Shown here: piece by piece, positions 35,879 to 44,846 of the stretch
Position numbering within the stretch: position 1 is the first letter of the stretch
Layout of the letters: every line of letters begins with the position of its first letter
Origin: Desulfobulbaceae bacterium
GTDB taxonomy: Bacteria > Desulfobacterota > Desulfobulbia > Desulfobulbales > Desulfobulbaceae
Length of the DNA: 53,167 bases
NCBI GenBank assembly: GCA_019163135.1
Contig: JAFLKR010000032.1
Span: 1-53,167 of the forward strand
Reading direction: 5' to 3'
The notes under the pieces: model-generated
What the model saw: only the letters and a program-made list of their open reading frames with translations
Told to the model about the DNA's origin: nothing
Database searches by the model: none
Translations under genes and position numbers: made by a program

Positions 35879-36676
35879 ATGCTTTTTGCCGTCGATGTCG
35901 GAAACTCCCATACCGTGAGCGGTATCTATGAAAACGGCCAATTGATCGGCAACTGGCGGTTCCAGTCCCGCCAGGATCGGACCGCCGACGAATTGGCGAT
36001 CCGCTACCACGGGCTGTTCCAGATGGTCGGCATCAATCCGGAGCGGATCACCGGTTTCATCGTAGCCTCGGTGGTGCCGACTTTGGAAACCAGTTGGCTC
36101 CATTTTGCCCGGAGCTATCTGACCAAGCTCAAGCAGCCGCCGCTCGCGGTCAGCCATACCCTCAAATTCGGGATGAAGATCGCCACGGAAAACCCGGCGG
36201 AGGTCGGTGCCGACCGCATCGTCAACGCCGTGGCGGCCTGGGATCGTTTCCACAGTCCGTTGATCGTCATCGATTTCGGCACGGCCATCACCTTTGACTG
36301 CGTCAACGGCGAGCCGGCCTATGTCGGCGGCACCATACATCCGGGCATCGGCATTTCACTCGACGCCCTGGCCACCCGCACCGCCAAGCTGCCGCGACTC
36401 GATATCGACGTCACCCCGGACCATCCTATCGGCACCACCACGGTCAAGGCCATCCATTCCGGGATGCTCTACGGGTTCGGTGGTCTGGTCGACCGGATGG
36501 TGGAAGTGCTGAGCAAACAGCTGACCCCGGACCAGGAGCGAGCCCGGACTATTGCCACCGGCGGTATGGCGGAATTGATTAAGCCTTACAGTCAGTCTAT
36601 CGACGAGATCGACACCGAGTTGACCCTCACCGGTCTGCAACTCATCTACCGCATGAACAGCAAAGACCATGGGTAA
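35879..36676 (+). CDS. coaX: Type III pantothenate kinase
   Basis: First enzyme of coenzyme A synthesis, phosphorylating pantothenate, with an actin-like ASKHA fold. Motifs: MLFAVDVGNSHTVSGIYENG at the N-terminus (Asp of the phosphate loop), ADRIVNAVAAWDRF, VIDFGTAITFDCVN and GGTIHPGIGISLDAL, all CoaX signatures. The ATG at 35879 has AGGTG upstream and removes a 44-residue leader that overlaps the cutA promoter region. 265 residues, normal. It overlaps the next gene by 8 bases. Confidence 0.93.
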   Translation: MLFAVDVGNSHTVSGIYENGQLIGNWRFQSRQDRTADELAIRYHGLFQMVGINPERITGFIVASVVPTLETSWLHFARSYLTKLKQPPLAVSHTLKFGMKIATENPAEVGADRIVNAVAAWDRFHSPLIVIDFGTAITFDCVNGEPAYVGGTIHPGIGISLDALATRTAKLPRLDIDVTPDHPIGTTTVKAIHSGMLYGFGGLVDRMVEVLSKQLTPDQERARTIATGGMAELIKPYSQSIDEIDTELTLTGLQLIYRMNSKDHG

Positions 36677-37607
36677 ACGACCAATCCTGCCGCCCCGGCT
36701 GAAGCGAGGGGACACCATCGGGTTGCTCTGCCCGGCCGGGCCGGTCCGCGAGATGGAGCATCTCTATGCGGGCGTCCGCTTGATCAAAGACCTGGGGTTT
36801 AAGGTGAAGATTCAGGGGGCTGCCGAACCGAGGCAGGGCTATCTCGCCGACAGCGATGCTCAGCGGGCGGGTAACCTCCATGCCCTCTGGGCCGACGAGG
36901 AGGTCAAGGCGGTGCTGGCGATCCGGGGCGGGTTCGGCTGCCTGCGCCTGATGGAGCTGCTGGACATGGATCTGTTCAAGGATCACCCCAAATTCCTCAT
37001 TGGTTTTAGCGATGTCACCGTGCTGCTCAACGGCCTGCTGCAGCAGGCCGGGCTGGTGTCGCTCCACGGGCCGGTGGCGACCTCGCTGGCCCGGAGCGAT
37101 GAGGCGAGCGTCGCCTCGCTCTTTACCCTGCTCACCGGCAATTTTTCCGAGCGCATCCGACCCAAGGGGATGGAGATTTTGCGGCCCGGGACCGGCAGGG
37201 GGCAGTTGATCGGCGGTAATCTGACCACCTTGGTGCATTTGCTGGCCACCCCCTGGGATCGGGATTGGGACGGCTGCCTCCTGCTGCTTGAAGACACCAA
37301 TGAGCCCATGTACCGCTTGGACCGGATGTTGACCCAACTGGCCCTGGCCGGACGACTGGAACGACTGGCCGGGCTGCTGCTCGGCACCTTTGATGCGGGC
37401 AGCAACGATCAGGTGGCCACGTTGCGTCTCCAGGAAGAGGTCTGGGCGCGGGTCATGGAACTGGCCGGACCGGGGTATCCGATCTGGGCCGCTTTTCCCT
37501 CAGGTCACCAGGAAAAAAATTTGACCTTGCCTATCGGCATGGAGGCAATCATGGAATCCGCCAGCGGCACCCTCAGGTTGTTGCCCGATTCGGTTGAGAT
37601 GATCTGA
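36669..37607 (+). CDS. ldcA: LD-carboxypeptidase (peptidase family S66)
   Basis: Cytoplasmic serine peptidase of the S66 family, which trims the last D-alanine from murein tetrapeptides during recycling (LdcA), or cleaves microcin-type conjugates (MccF). The start DTIGLLCPAGPV is typical, AIRGGFGCLRLM and FLIGFSDVTVLL carry the nucleophile region (Ser in GFSD near residue 116), the Glu lies in LLEDTNEPMYRLDRM and the His in PSGHQEKNLTLPIG. 312 residues. Recycling LD-carboxypeptidase is the more likely role; no immunity or peptide genes are near. Confidence 0.88.
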   Translation: MGKRPILPPRLKRGDTIGLLCPAGPVREMEHLYAGVRLIKDLGFKVKIQGAAEPRQGYLADSDAQRAGNLHALWADEEVKAVLAIRGGFGCLRLMELLDMDLFKDHPKFLIGFSDVTVLLNGLLQQAGLVSLHGPVATSLARSDEASVASLFTLLTGNFSERIRPKGMEILRPGTGRGQLIGGNLTTLVHLLATPWDRDWDGCLLLLEDTNEPMYRLDRMLTQLALAGRLERLAGLLLGTFDAGSNDQVATLRLQEEVWARVMELAGPGYPIWAAFPSGHQEKNLTLPIGMEAIMESASGTLRLLPDSVEMI

Positions 37608-37624
37608 ACCAGGGGCGATTGATC

Positions 37625-38278
37625 ATGTTCAAGCGTTCCCTGCTGACGTTTTTTGCCCTGCTGCTTTTGGCGAGCGTCTCTCTGGTCAGCCTGTGGCCAT
37701 TGTTCGCGCTCAAAGATTCCCTCGAGCCGTCGACCTTACTGCTGGTTTGCTGTCTCTGGGGGGCGGGGGCGGCCTTGTCGTTTCTGGTCGCTTTGAGGCT
37801 GCTTATCAGCAAAATATGGGTGTTCCGTGGAACCGGCGAACCGGCCACCCTGGAGCACCTCCAGGAACTGCTGCTCGGCATCAACGACACCCAGGGGCCG
37901 GTGCAGGTGATCCGCAAGGGGCAGCGACTCGTCTTTACCTGGCGATATCATGAGTTGCAGTGGTGTGAGCGGTTCAGCCGCCTGAGCCTTAATCGGCTCT
38001 ATGAGCTGCATTGCCGGTTTGATCCCGACACCCGCACCGTCTTGCTGCTTGATCGCATGCGCACTGCTGATTTTCTGATCTGTCCCGACCAGGTCAAAAT
38101 CGGTTGGCTCCGCATTCCGTTGCCTTTGTTCAGGGTGCGGCCAAGGCGCTTGGGGACCATCGCGCAATATGCGACCCTTGGCCCGGAGGCCTACCAGTTC
38201 CATCCCCGTGAGATCAAGGCGCCGGTGATGGGAACCCTTCTAGCCAGCGGTTGGAACGTCAGGTTCCGCCTCTTTTGA
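37625..38278 (+). CDS. Hypothetical membrane protein (217 residues)
   Basis: Two N-terminal membrane helices are visible (about residues 5-25 and 35-60), followed by a soluble domain of about 150 residues rich in Arg, Leu and Trp (WRYHELQWCERFSRLSLN). I recognise no family. The ATG at 37625 is preferred over the TTG at 37619 because of the AGGGG site. It follows the LD-carboxypeptidase gene by 17 bases and is probably in the same operon; a link to the cell envelope is only a guess. Confidence 0.65.
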   Translation: MFKRSLLTFFALLLLASVSLVSLWPLFALKDSLEPSTLLLVCCLWGAGAALSFLVALRLLISKIWVFRGTGEPATLEHLQELLLGINDTQGPVQVIRKGQRLVFTWRYHELQWCERFSRLSLNRLYELHCRFDPDTRTVLLLDRMRTADFLICPDQVKIGWLRIPLPLFRVRPRRLGTIAQYATLGPEAYQFHPREIKAPVMGTLLASGWNVRFRLF

Positions 38279-38338
38279 CGGGATTCCCGTTTGCCTTGCG
38301 TCAACTGTGACGGAATCCTTTCGGGTTCTTTTCTTGTG

Positions 38339-38364
38339 AACTGCTAATTCAACGATTAGCAGTT
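38339..38364. repeat. 10-bp inverted repeat before the kinase gene
   Basis: Perfect AACTGCTAAT / ATTAGCAGTT with a 6-base spacer (TCAACG). No T-run follows. It could be a regulator site or part of a terminator for the upstream gene. Confidence 0.4.
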
Positions 38365-38427
38365 GTCTGGGACACCTCGTGTTCACTCCGCATACCAATC
38401 GACCACCTCTTTCCAGTGTATCGCCTG

Positions 38428-41295
38428 ATGAATAAAAGAAATATTTTGTCAAAGCCTTCGAGAGCGGCGATAAGAATAACCCTCCTGTATCTCGGGTTTT
38501 CCATTTTGTGGATCTGTTTTTCAGATTGGGCAGTTTTATTTTTCATTAAGAATGCCGAGCTGTTGAATCATTTCCAGGCCGGTAAAGGGTGGTTTTATGT
38601 GACCATCACTGCGCTGGTCATCTTCCTGCTGCTTGAAAAAGAGATCAGACGGTATGAAATGGCCGCAGAAGCATTGCGGGCCAGCGAGAATTACCTGGGC
38701 AGTATTTTTCGGGCCGCTCCCATCGGCATAGGGGTGGTCAGTGATCGGATCTTTCGCACGGTCAATGACCGGATCGGCTCGATGACCGGTTACCGTCAAG
38801 AGGAACTGATCGGCCAAAATTCCCGGATGTTGTATTGCAGCGATGCCGAATATATCGCCGTCGGCACCGAAAAATATCTTCAGATCGGCATACACGGAAC
38901 CGGCACGGTGGAGACGCGCTGGCAACGCAAAGACGGTCAATTCATTGATGTCCTCTTGAGTTCTACCCCCATCAATCCTCTTGATCTTGGGGCAGGGGTG
39001 ACCTTTACCGCTCTCGACATCACCGCCTCGAAAAAGGCGGAAGCCGCGCTCCGGGAAAGCGAAGAACGCTATCGCGGCCTGATCGAACTGGCCGTGGATG
39101 GCATTCTTCTTGGCAGCCATGAAGGCGTCATCATCGATGCCAACCAGCATATGTGCACCATGATCGCCATGGAGCGGGAGGATATAATCGGCAGGCATAT
39201 CAGTGCCTTGCCCTTTATCCCTGAGAGTATTGAAAAAACGCCCTTTCGTTTTGATTTGCTCCAAAAGGGCGAAGCCGTCATCAGCGAACGGACGCTGACC
39301 CGACCAGATGGAGTCGCCATATCTTTTGAAATGCGAACCAAGATGATGCCGGATGGCACCTATCAATCGATCTATAGAGACATCACGGAGCGTAAGCGGG
39401 TGGAAAATGCCCTCCGGGAAAGCGAGGAAAAATTTGCCCTGGCCTTTACCGCCAGTCCCGATGCCGTCAATATCAATCGCCTTGCAGACGGTTTGTATGT
39501 GGAGATCAATAAAGGCTTTACCGATTTGACCGGCTTTACCGGCGAAGATGTCTACAGCCGGACCTCGTCGGAAATCAATATATGGTGTGATTCTGCCGAC
39601 CGGCAACGGTTAGTCAAGAGCCTTGGAGAAAACGGGTACTGCGATAATCTCGAGGCCAGGTTTCGCCGGAAAGACGGCAGCCTTGCCACCGGATTGATGT
39701 CCGCCCGGATGATCGTCTTGAACCATGTGCCCCATATTATATCGATAACCCGCGACATCACTCAGCGTAAACAGGATGAGGCCGATCGTGAACGGTTGAA
39801 GGTCGCCATCGAGCATGCCGGCGAAGCCATTGTGATCACCGATGCCCAGGGGAATATTCAGTATGCCAATCCAGCCTTTGAGCATGTAACCGGTTACACG
39901 TTTAAGGAAGCGCACCTGCAAAACCCGCGCATTTTGAAGAGCGGTCTCCATGGCGAGGCCTTTTTCACCGAACTGTGGAACACCATCTCCAGTGGCCGGA
40001 CTTGGACGGGACGTCTGATTAACAAGAATAAATTCGGTACATTGTATACGGAAGAAGCGACCATTTCCCCTGTTTTTGATGCCGAGGGGAGGATCGTCAA
40101 TTATGTGGCGATTAAGCGCGATATTACGGCCCAACTCAAACTTGAAGATCAATTTCTGCAAGCCCAGAAAATGGAATCGGTCGGTCGGTTAACCGGTGGG
40201 GTTGCCCATGATTTCAACAATATCCTCGCCGTGATCATCGGGTACACCGAAATAGCCATGGATTTAGTCGATCCGTCCCAGCGTCTGCATTCCCATCTGG
40301 AAAAAATCTACGAGGCAGCAGAACGATCCGCCGATATTGTCCGGCAGTTGCTGGCGTTCTCCCGTAAGCAAACTATTACCCCCAAAGTGCTTGATCTCAA
40401 CAGTTCGGTGTCCGGTCTGCTGAAAATGCTCCATCGATTGATCGGCGAAGATATTGTACTGGCCTGGATGCCCGCCCCGGATCTTTCCCCTGTTAAAATG
40501 GATCCGGCCCAGATCGATCAGATCCTGGTGAATCTGTGTGTCAATGCTCGAGATGCCATCAATGAAATCGGTAAGATTACCATTGCAACCCAAGGCGTCA
40601 GTCTTGATGAAAACGTCTGTGGCGAGAACCTTGATTGCATCCCCGGTACATATGCGGTGCTTTCGGTTAGCGACACCGGTTGCGGTATGGAACAGGCGGT
40701 GATTGATAAAATTTTCGAGCCTTTTTTCACCACCAAAGAATTGCTTGGTACCGGTCTTGGCCTGTCAACGGTGTACGGTATCGTTAAACAGAACAATGGG
40801 TTTATCCGTGTTGCCAGCGCACCCGGCGAAGGCGCGACTTTTAAGGTCTACCTGCCTATCCATGCAGATGCAGAGGTTCGGAGCAAGGAGGCTTTCGATA
40901 AAAGCCCTGCCATGAGTCGGGGAGAAACCCTGTTTCTGGTGGAAGATGATAAACTGATCCTGGAGATGAGCAGCGTCATGCTGGAAAAATTGGGCTACCG
41001 GGTGCTGGCCGCGGACAGCCCAAGGGAAGCCCTGCGGTTGGCTGCCGAGCATACCGGTCGGATAGAATTGCTGATCACCGATGTGATCATGCCCGAGATG
41101 AACGGCAAGGAATTATCCAAGCAATTACTGGCGCTGCATCCGGAGCTCAAACTGCTCTACATGTCTGGTTATACGGCCGATGTCATCGCCCACCACGGGG
41201 TACTGGATCAAGGCGTTCACTTTTTGCAAAAACCATTCTTGCACAATGATCTCTCCGTCAAGGTCAGAGAGGTGCTGGATGAACAAGGTGCGTGA
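38428..41295 (+). CDS. Multi-PAS hybrid histidine kinase with C-terminal receiver
   Basis: Membrane-bound sensor kinase of about 955 residues. Two helices near residues 12-38 and 53-68 anchor it. Four PAS domains follow, the first starting near 85 and later ones marked by RESEERYRGLIELA, RESEEKFALAFTAS and AIVITDAQGNIQYANPAFEHVTGY. Then come a HisKA region (VGRLTGGVAHDFNNILAVII, phosphorylated His in AHDFNN), an HATPase domain (QILVNLCVNARDAI, GTGLGLSTVYGIVKQ) and a receiver domain (FLVEDD, Asp in LLITDVIMPEMNGKE, Lys in FLQKPF). No separate response regulator or Hpt gene is next to it, so the output is unknown. GTG at 38416 is an alternative start. Confidence 0.9.
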   Translation: MNKRNILSKPSRAAIRITLLYLGFSILWICFSDWAVLFFIKNAELLNHFQAGKGWFYVTITALVIFLLLEKEIRRYEMAAEALRASENYLGSIFRAAPIGIGVVSDRIFRTVNDRIGSMTGYRQEELIGQNSRMLYCSDAEYIAVGTEKYLQIGIHGTGTVETRWQRKDGQFIDVLLSSTPINPLDLGAGVTFTALDITASKKAEAALRESEERYRGLIELAVDGILLGSHEGVIIDANQHMCTMIAMEREDIIGRHISALPFIPESIEKTPFRFDLLQKGEAVISERTLTRPDGVAISFEMRTKMMPDGTYQSIYRDITERKRVENALRESEEKFALAFTASPDAVNINRLADGLYVEINKGFTDLTGFTGEDVYSRTSSEINIWCDSADRQRLVKSLGENGYCDNLEARFRRKDGSLATGLMSARMIVLNHVPHIISITRDITQRKQDEADRERLKVAIEHAGEAIVITDAQGNIQYANPAFEHVTGYTFKEAHLQNPRILKSGLHGEAFFTELWNTISSGRTWTGRLINKNKFGTLYTEEATISPVFDAEGRIVNYVAIKRDITAQLKLEDQFLQAQKMESVGRLTGGVAHDFNNILAVIIGYTEIAMDLVDPSQRLHSHLEKIYEAAERSADIVRQLLAFSRKQTITPKVLDLNSSVSGLLKMLHRLIGEDIVLAWMPAPDLSPVKMDPAQIDQILVNLCVNARDAINEIGKITIATQGVSLDENVCGENLDCIPGTYAVLSVSDTGCGMEQAVIDKIFEPFFTTKELLGTGLGLSTVYGIVKQNNGFIRVASAPGEGATFKVYLPIHADAEVRSKEAFDKSPAMSRGETLFLVEDDKLILEMSSVMLEKLGYRVLAADSPREALRLAAEHTGRIELLITDVIMPEMNGKELSKQLLALHPELKLLYMSGYTADVIAHHGVLDQGVHFLQKPFLHNDLSVKVREVLDEQGA

Positions 41296-41665
41296 TAAAC
41301 AACCGATCATTCCCGCCTTCTTATCTTTTTAAATAGTTTAAATATCTATTTAATATTTAAAATATCTTTATTTTATTTTGGGAGACCAGGGACTATTATC
41401 AAATTTACAGGTAAGCGTCTGACGTGGTTCAACGGCCGTTTTTTCCTGAAAAACTTGGCAATTCTTCAGGAGCAGTCGGGGATGGCCCAACAGGAGAAAC
41501 GGTCAGGACTCGTCTGGAATCGTACGATGCCCCTGAACAAGGAAAAGATGTAACGTTTCAGCTGTCTAGTCTGTCAGTGCTTAGCCTGTCAGCAAAGGTG
41601 CATTCCATTCAGTTCCCGTCGCCGAAAAGGGATCGATGTCGACTGCACACCGAGAGGAGGCTGCA
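41296..41665. other. Intergenic region before the transglutaminase/VWA cluster
   Basis: Starts with a very A+T-rich stretch (about 41329-41375, repeated TTTAAATA-like runs) suited to DNA unwinding, promoter UP elements or nucleoid-protein binding. No gene was recognised. A strong ribosome site closes it at 41655-41660. Confidence 0.45.
41655..41660 (+). promoter_or_regulatory. Ribosome binding site deciding the start of the transglutaminase-like gene
   Basis: A full AGGAGG five bases before the ATG at 41666. The other possible starts (41636 and 41789) have nothing similar. Confidence 0.6.
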
Positions 41666-43945
41666 ATGTTCTCTTCAGGATCATTATACTGCCAGTCTAA
41701 CGGAAGGCCTGCTGCGCTGAGGCCTTCCCGTCCGCCATTGCCCCTATCCGCAGTACCCTTTATCCGCCCAATACCATTACACGTTTTGATGCTGCGAGCC
41801 TGTCTCGTCCTGATAACGGGTATCGCCATGTTAAACCTCGCCTACGCCGAAACACCGAAGTCCCCGGATTTGCAGACGGCGATTGCCGCGATCGGCCCCA
41901 CACCTGAGTCCTTGTTCGTTCATGTTCGAGATCGAATCAAGCCAAGTCTCAACCGCCTCGCGCTCCAAAGCCCAACCCAGGTCCTCGTCAGCGGCTACGG
42001 AAACACGTTAGAACGCGCCCGCCTGCTGGCCGCTCTGCTGACAGCGGCGGGCCATCCGATCCGCTTCCAAACCTGCCTCCTAGACGATGAGAAGGCAGGC
42101 GTTTTGATTCAGGCGGCCATGTCTTCAGCCGGCAAAGTGCGAAATTGGCCGGCCGAGGTGCCTTTATCCAGGCCGGCTGCAGACCGGGGCTTGATTGAAG
42201 GCGTGCGCCTGCATACCTGGGTGCAGGTATTGTCAGGGGAGCGCTGGCTGAATCTGGACCCAGCATTTCCTGGAGCAACACCGGGTATGCGACCTGCTGC
42301 AGCGACAGCCACATTTTACCGCTTTTCTGAGGCCCGACTGCCGAGGTTGGAGCTCACTTTGGAATACAACCGCGTTGCTACGCCCGCCGAGTTCGAGGAA
42401 TTGATCTGGTGGGAGGGCCCACTCGAGGCAGTTGCCGATCAGCCGCTTTCGCTGCGTATCTATCCACGCATCACGGTTATGAAAGCTGGCGAACAAGGTG
42501 ATCTGGACCCGGCCCGGAAACTGGTTGATCCGCTGGCCGGTGGGGATGAAAAGACGGTCTCGCCGGTCACGGTCACGACCTGGCAGGCTACTCTGTGGCT
42601 TGGTGATCAAATGCTCATTAGCGATCAACTGGCCGATCTCGCGGCGGCAGAGAACAGACTCTGTTCCCTGCGGTTGCGCGCCCGGATTATTTTTGCCGAA
42701 GATGACATTCTCGAAGACCTGCGCGTGTTGGCCGAGGTTAATGAGGCCGGAAAGTTGCCGCTCTTTCAGCGTCATTCGTTGCTTTTTGCGACGTCTGCTT
42801 TTAACCCGGTGGCATTGCAGCAATGGTTATTGAGCCATCCCCCGGCTCAGCGCGCCGCAGCACACCAAGAGAGCGAGCGCATCCGCTATCATCTTACAGA
42901 AACGGGTACCGCGTCATCCTCTCTGCTGGACGCCTCGCTGGGCGCTGAGCAAATGCTCGGCGGTTACAGCGGCCATTTACTGAATCTAGCCTACTGTGTT
43001 GTATCGGACCAGATGTCTGCCGATCTGGCCAACCGGCTGGGCGTTTACGCCTATTTCGACCACCCACGCCTGATCATTACCAGTGTCTTCACCGAAGCGG
43101 ATAACCGTCAGCGGATTATGCTCGATCTGCGTCGTGATCGGCAGCCAGCCGTCGCACTTCCGGGACAAGCGCAGCGCATCGTCGAGAGCTATCAGTTCGG
43201 ACGCGGGGTGATGGCGTCCGCATTGGAAGGACGTCTGGTGACCCTCGCCACCGGCACCCCGGCATTGACCACAACCGTATTGATGCGTCAGGCGCAGACG
43301 CAAGGAATTCCGGTACGGCTCTATTCGATGTGGGAACGCGACCTGCTCGCCAACCTGTCCCTTCCCGAATTCGTGTTGTCTCGGATAAAAAAGAAGCTCC
43401 AAGCCGGTCAGATTGTGATGCTTCCCGTCAAGCCGGTGCAGTTTGCAGGGGGAAGACGATGGGGCTGGTGGCAAATCGATCCGGTTAGCCACCACACAGT
43501 CGGCGTGCTTGACAGCGGCCTGCACCAGGCGGTGATTGAACGGACCCTGATCGAGACCGAGGGCGTTTTGAGCGATGAAATGGCTGCCGTAATTGGCGCC
43601 ATCAGCGGGGCCACCGACACGCAGTTCGCTCTCAGCGCCATGGTCCTCAAGCATGGAGACTTGAACGCAGAGGCATTGGCCGAGGTTAAAGAATACATGG
43701 CGAATCTCGGCGAGGACCTGTGCCAACAACACACTGTCGAGGCTAAAGTGGGGGGCGGCAAAACCATCGCCTCCGCTTCGGTGGAAATAGAAGGATGTTT
43801 CCGCTACGAACAGTCAATGGAAATCGTGGCGGAGGCCGGCGGTTCGCTGACTTTGATGGACAAAGGCTGGTGTGAAGCCTTTCAACGAGGCTTCTCCTGC
43901 GCTGCGATGACTCTACTCAACGCCTATCTCGACGAACAGAAATGA
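41666..43945 (+). CDS. Exported transglutaminase-fold protein (759 residues)
   Basis: First gene of a four-gene cluster for exported proteins. A hydrophobic segment (ACLVLITGIAMLNLAYA) at about residues 43-60 looks like a signal peptide or anchor with an unusually long leader; a start at 41789 would give a normal one but lacks a ribosome site. A transglutaminase-like region follows: GYGNTLERARLLAALLTAAG (about 100-120) and HTWVQVLSGERWLNLDPAF (about 180), with the His and Asp of the fold. No Cys stands at the usual catalytic position (GNTLERA), so it may be non-catalytic. A later WWQIDPVSHHTVGVLDSG segment recurs in such proteins. Function unknown. Confidence 0.7.
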   Translation: MFSSGSLYCQSNGRPAALRPSRPPLPLSAVPFIRPIPLHVLMLRACLVLITGIAMLNLAYAETPKSPDLQTAIAAIGPTPESLFVHVRDRIKPSLNRLALQSPTQVLVSGYGNTLERARLLAALLTAAGHPIRFQTCLLDDEKAGVLIQAAMSSAGKVRNWPAEVPLSRPAADRGLIEGVRLHTWVQVLSGERWLNLDPAFPGATPGMRPAAATATFYRFSEARLPRLELTLEYNRVATPAEFEELIWWEGPLEAVADQPLSLRIYPRITVMKAGEQGDLDPARKLVDPLAGGDEKTVSPVTVTTWQATLWLGDQMLISDQLADLAAAENRLCSLRLRARIIFAEDDILEDLRVLAEVNEAGKLPLFQRHSLLFATSAFNPVALQQWLLSHPPAQRAAAHQESERIRYHLTETGTASSSLLDASLGAEQMLGGYSGHLLNLAYCVVSDQMSADLANRLGVYAYFDHPRLIITSVFTEADNRQRIMLDLRRDRQPAVALPGQAQRIVESYQFGRGVMASALEGRLVTLATGTPALTTTVLMRQAQTQGIPVRLYSMWERDLLANLSLPEFVLSRIKKKLQAGQIVMLPVKPVQFAGGRRWGWWQIDPVSHHTVGVLDSGLHQAVIERTLIETEGVLSDEMAAVIGAISGATDTQFALSAMVLKHGDLNAEALAEVKEYMANLGEDLCQQHTVEAKVGGGKTIASASVEIEGCFRYEQSMEIVAEAGGSLTLMDKGWCEAFQRGFSCAAMTLLNAYLDEQK

Positions 43946-43991
43946 ACTTGGTTGTAAAGATTCCGATAGCTCATTACGGGAGGAAACACCC

Positions 43992-44756
43992 ATGAAAACC
44001 AAATTTTCAGTACGAATCGGACTGGCCATCATCTTTCTTTTGCTGAGCGCCGCGGCATTCGCCGACACCTATATGAAGCAGGTCAGGCAGACCGACCCCT
44101 TTACTGTGATGGGGCAGGTCCAGCCTGCTAAAACTGAAACAGTCGAGATTTGGCTCGGCGCAGAGGCTACCCGCATCAACAACCCGGACAGAACCTCTAC
44201 CCTGGTGATCTTCAACGAACAAAAGGCCTACATCATGAATCATGTCGATCGCAGCTACGCAGAGATGCCGCTGGGCATCGACAAGATCATCGAGGAGGCC
44301 GTGGCGACTGATGATAACGACAAGGACAGTCAAGCCGGGGCGGCAGCCATGCGAGGCATGATGACCGCCATGATGCAATTCGAGGTCAGCCTGAAGGACA
44401 CCGGGGAACAGCAAAAGATTGGTGCCTGGCAAGCCCGTAAGTATATGCTGACCACCAAAACCGGCATGGGAACAAGTACCAGTGAGATCTGGGCAACGGA
44501 AGCGTTGCGTGTCGACATGACCGGTTACTGGAAAGCAACCAATGCCATGCTGGCGCGGCAGAAGGGCTTTGCCGACATGGTCGCGGAGATGGCCAAAATT
44601 CGCGGCGTGGTGGTGAAGACGATCAGCCGTTCGCAAGCCATGGGCTCTGAAGTGAAGTCGACCGAGGAGCTGGTGGAGTTCGTCACCAAGCCGGCACCGG
44701 CTGGCGTCTTTGCCATTCCGCCTGGTTACCGCAAAGTGCCGATGTTTGGTGAGTGA
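43992..44756 (+). CDS. Exported DUF4412-like protein (254 residues)
   Basis: A clear signal peptide (FSVRIGLAIIFLLLSAAAFA) with AFA-like cleavage. The mature part resembles DUF4412 proteins: a segment on the form of the sample's own readout (WLGAEATRI..TSTLVIFNEQKAYIMNHVDRSY), a middle region GAWQARKYMLTTKTG, and the ending FAIPPGYRKVPMF, a usual close for this group. No enzyme residues are evident; such proteins are periplasmic or outer-membrane associated with unknown function. The ATG has a GGGAGGAAA site. It lies 46 bases after the transglutaminase-like gene and about 90 before the next. Confidence 0.7.
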   Translation: MKTKFSVRIGLAIIFLLLSAAAFADTYMKQVRQTDPFTVMGQVQPAKTETVEIWLGAEATRINNPDRTSTLVIFNEQKAYIMNHVDRSYAEMPLGIDKIIEEAVATDDNDKDSQAGAAAMRGMMTAMMQFEVSLKDTGEQQKIGAWQARKYMLTTKTGMGTSTSEIWATEALRVDMTGYWKATNAMLARQKGFADMVAEMAKIRGVVVKTISRSQAMGSEVKSTEELVEFVTKPAPAGVFAIPPGYRKVPMFGE

Positions 44757-44846
44757 GGGCGAGCAGTCTGGGTCCGCTACTCTCACCTGTGATGAATGGT
44801 AATATCGATGCCAGAATCTATCTGCGTTAGTCAAGAAGGAGGGCGC

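Noticed and set aside
38536-39606. Minus-strand open frame of 356 codons
   Set aside because: Opposite the PAS domains of the histidine kinase; no motif or ribosome site.
31170-41605. Shared word CCTGTCAGCAAA near 31179 and 41587 as an insertion-sequence end
   Set aside because: Only about 12 bases are shared, with different flanks and no transposase between that could belong to it.
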